NCBI GenBank assembly: GCA_036365455.1
Contig: JAWQUS010000030.1
Span: 16,202,001-16,266,000 of the forward strand
Origin: Macrosoma leucophasiata
Taxonomy: Eukaryota > Arthropoda > Insecta > Lepidoptera > Hedylidae
Length of the DNA: 64,000 nucleotides
Direction: 5' to 3'
Of this stretch, positions 63,746 to 64,000 are shown one piece after another (position 1 is the first letter of the stretch; each line of letters starts with the position of its first letter). Position numbers and translations under genes: made by a program. The notes beneath the pieces were generated by a model. The model saw only the letters and a list, made by a program, of their open reading frames with translations. It was not told where the DNA came from and did no database searches.

Positions 63746-64000
63746 GCGTATGTAGTTATTAATTATATCTTATGTTATTATTAATGTAATTCTCAATAAA
63801 GTATTTTTGTCATTCAACATTAAAATTAAATCGTACTGACTTGACCTATCAATAACTTACACATTTTTATTTTATTGGCAGAGTTCCAATCTTCATGTGA
63901 ACTGCATCTTGTAAACAAGTGGTAAACCACTATCATAGTGTAAAATATATCTAATAATAACATTATTTTAGGGTCTTTCTGTATTAAGGGCAGGCAGTCG

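Overview
The window is nuclear DNA of an insect, most likely a moth or butterfly. It is AT-rich, gene-poor and packed with transposon remains. Three things point to Lepidoptera: a Helitron with the Lep1-type 5' end (6201-6402), tRNA-derived SINEs and A-tailed repeats of lepidopteran type, and a homeobox gene split by insect-style introns. No bacterial genes, CRISPR arrays or operons are present.

Host gene. The only convincing host gene is on the minus strand: a paired-like homeobox gene that I assign to Drgx (DRG11/PRRXL1). Exons read right to left: 49375-49466, 47221-47322, 22482-22595, 21491-21654 and 20504-20611, all with GT/AG borders and matching phases. The first three build a complete Q50 homeodomain; the last two give a Ser/Pro/Arg-rich tail. 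The 5' end (initiator Met) and the 3' end (OAR motif, stop) were not found. A possible alternative terminal exon is at 21212-21317. The 24.6-kb intron between 22.6 and 47.2 kb splits the homeobox at the usual paired-class position (codons 46/47) and is full of repeats, with a few GC-richer, repeat-free islands that could be regulatory.

Mobile elements. (i) 54422-59877 is a complete Ty3/Gypsy LTR retrotransposon on the minus strand, with two 375-bp LTRs I read as identical, a TTAT target duplication and one intact 1366-aa gag-pol frame. (ii) 39611-41483 is a 5'-truncated jockey/CR1-type LINE with a 13-bp target duplication; the first catalytic Asp of its reverse transcriptase is Asn. (iii) 51.1-54.0 kb is a stack of insertions: an A-tailed repeat broken by a 2.1-kb DNA transposon, itself broken by a tRNA-like array, and broken again by a TTAA-flanked foldback element. 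(iv) More than twenty copies of an A-tailed ~290-bp repeat (family A), five copies of a tRNA-headed SINE (family C), another tRNA-headed SINE (family E), a 400-bp SINE-like family (I), Helitron-like ends and at least nine palindromic MITEs fill the rest.

Most unusual content. A family of small mobile cassettes (family B) each carries a tRNA cloverleaf. Copies lie near 10.0, 12.1, 13.5, 42.5, 46.4, 52.1-52.9 and 61.7 kb; related elements are at 14.8 and 62.0 kb. Several are bounded by 8-14-bp direct repeats, so they moved as units. The 62.0-kb copy folds as a canonical 73-nt tRNA with anticodon GGT inside a perfect 22-bp inverted repeat. The 52-kb copy is a tandem array with an exact 307-bp period ending in an inverted unit. 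I cannot place this family in a known class.
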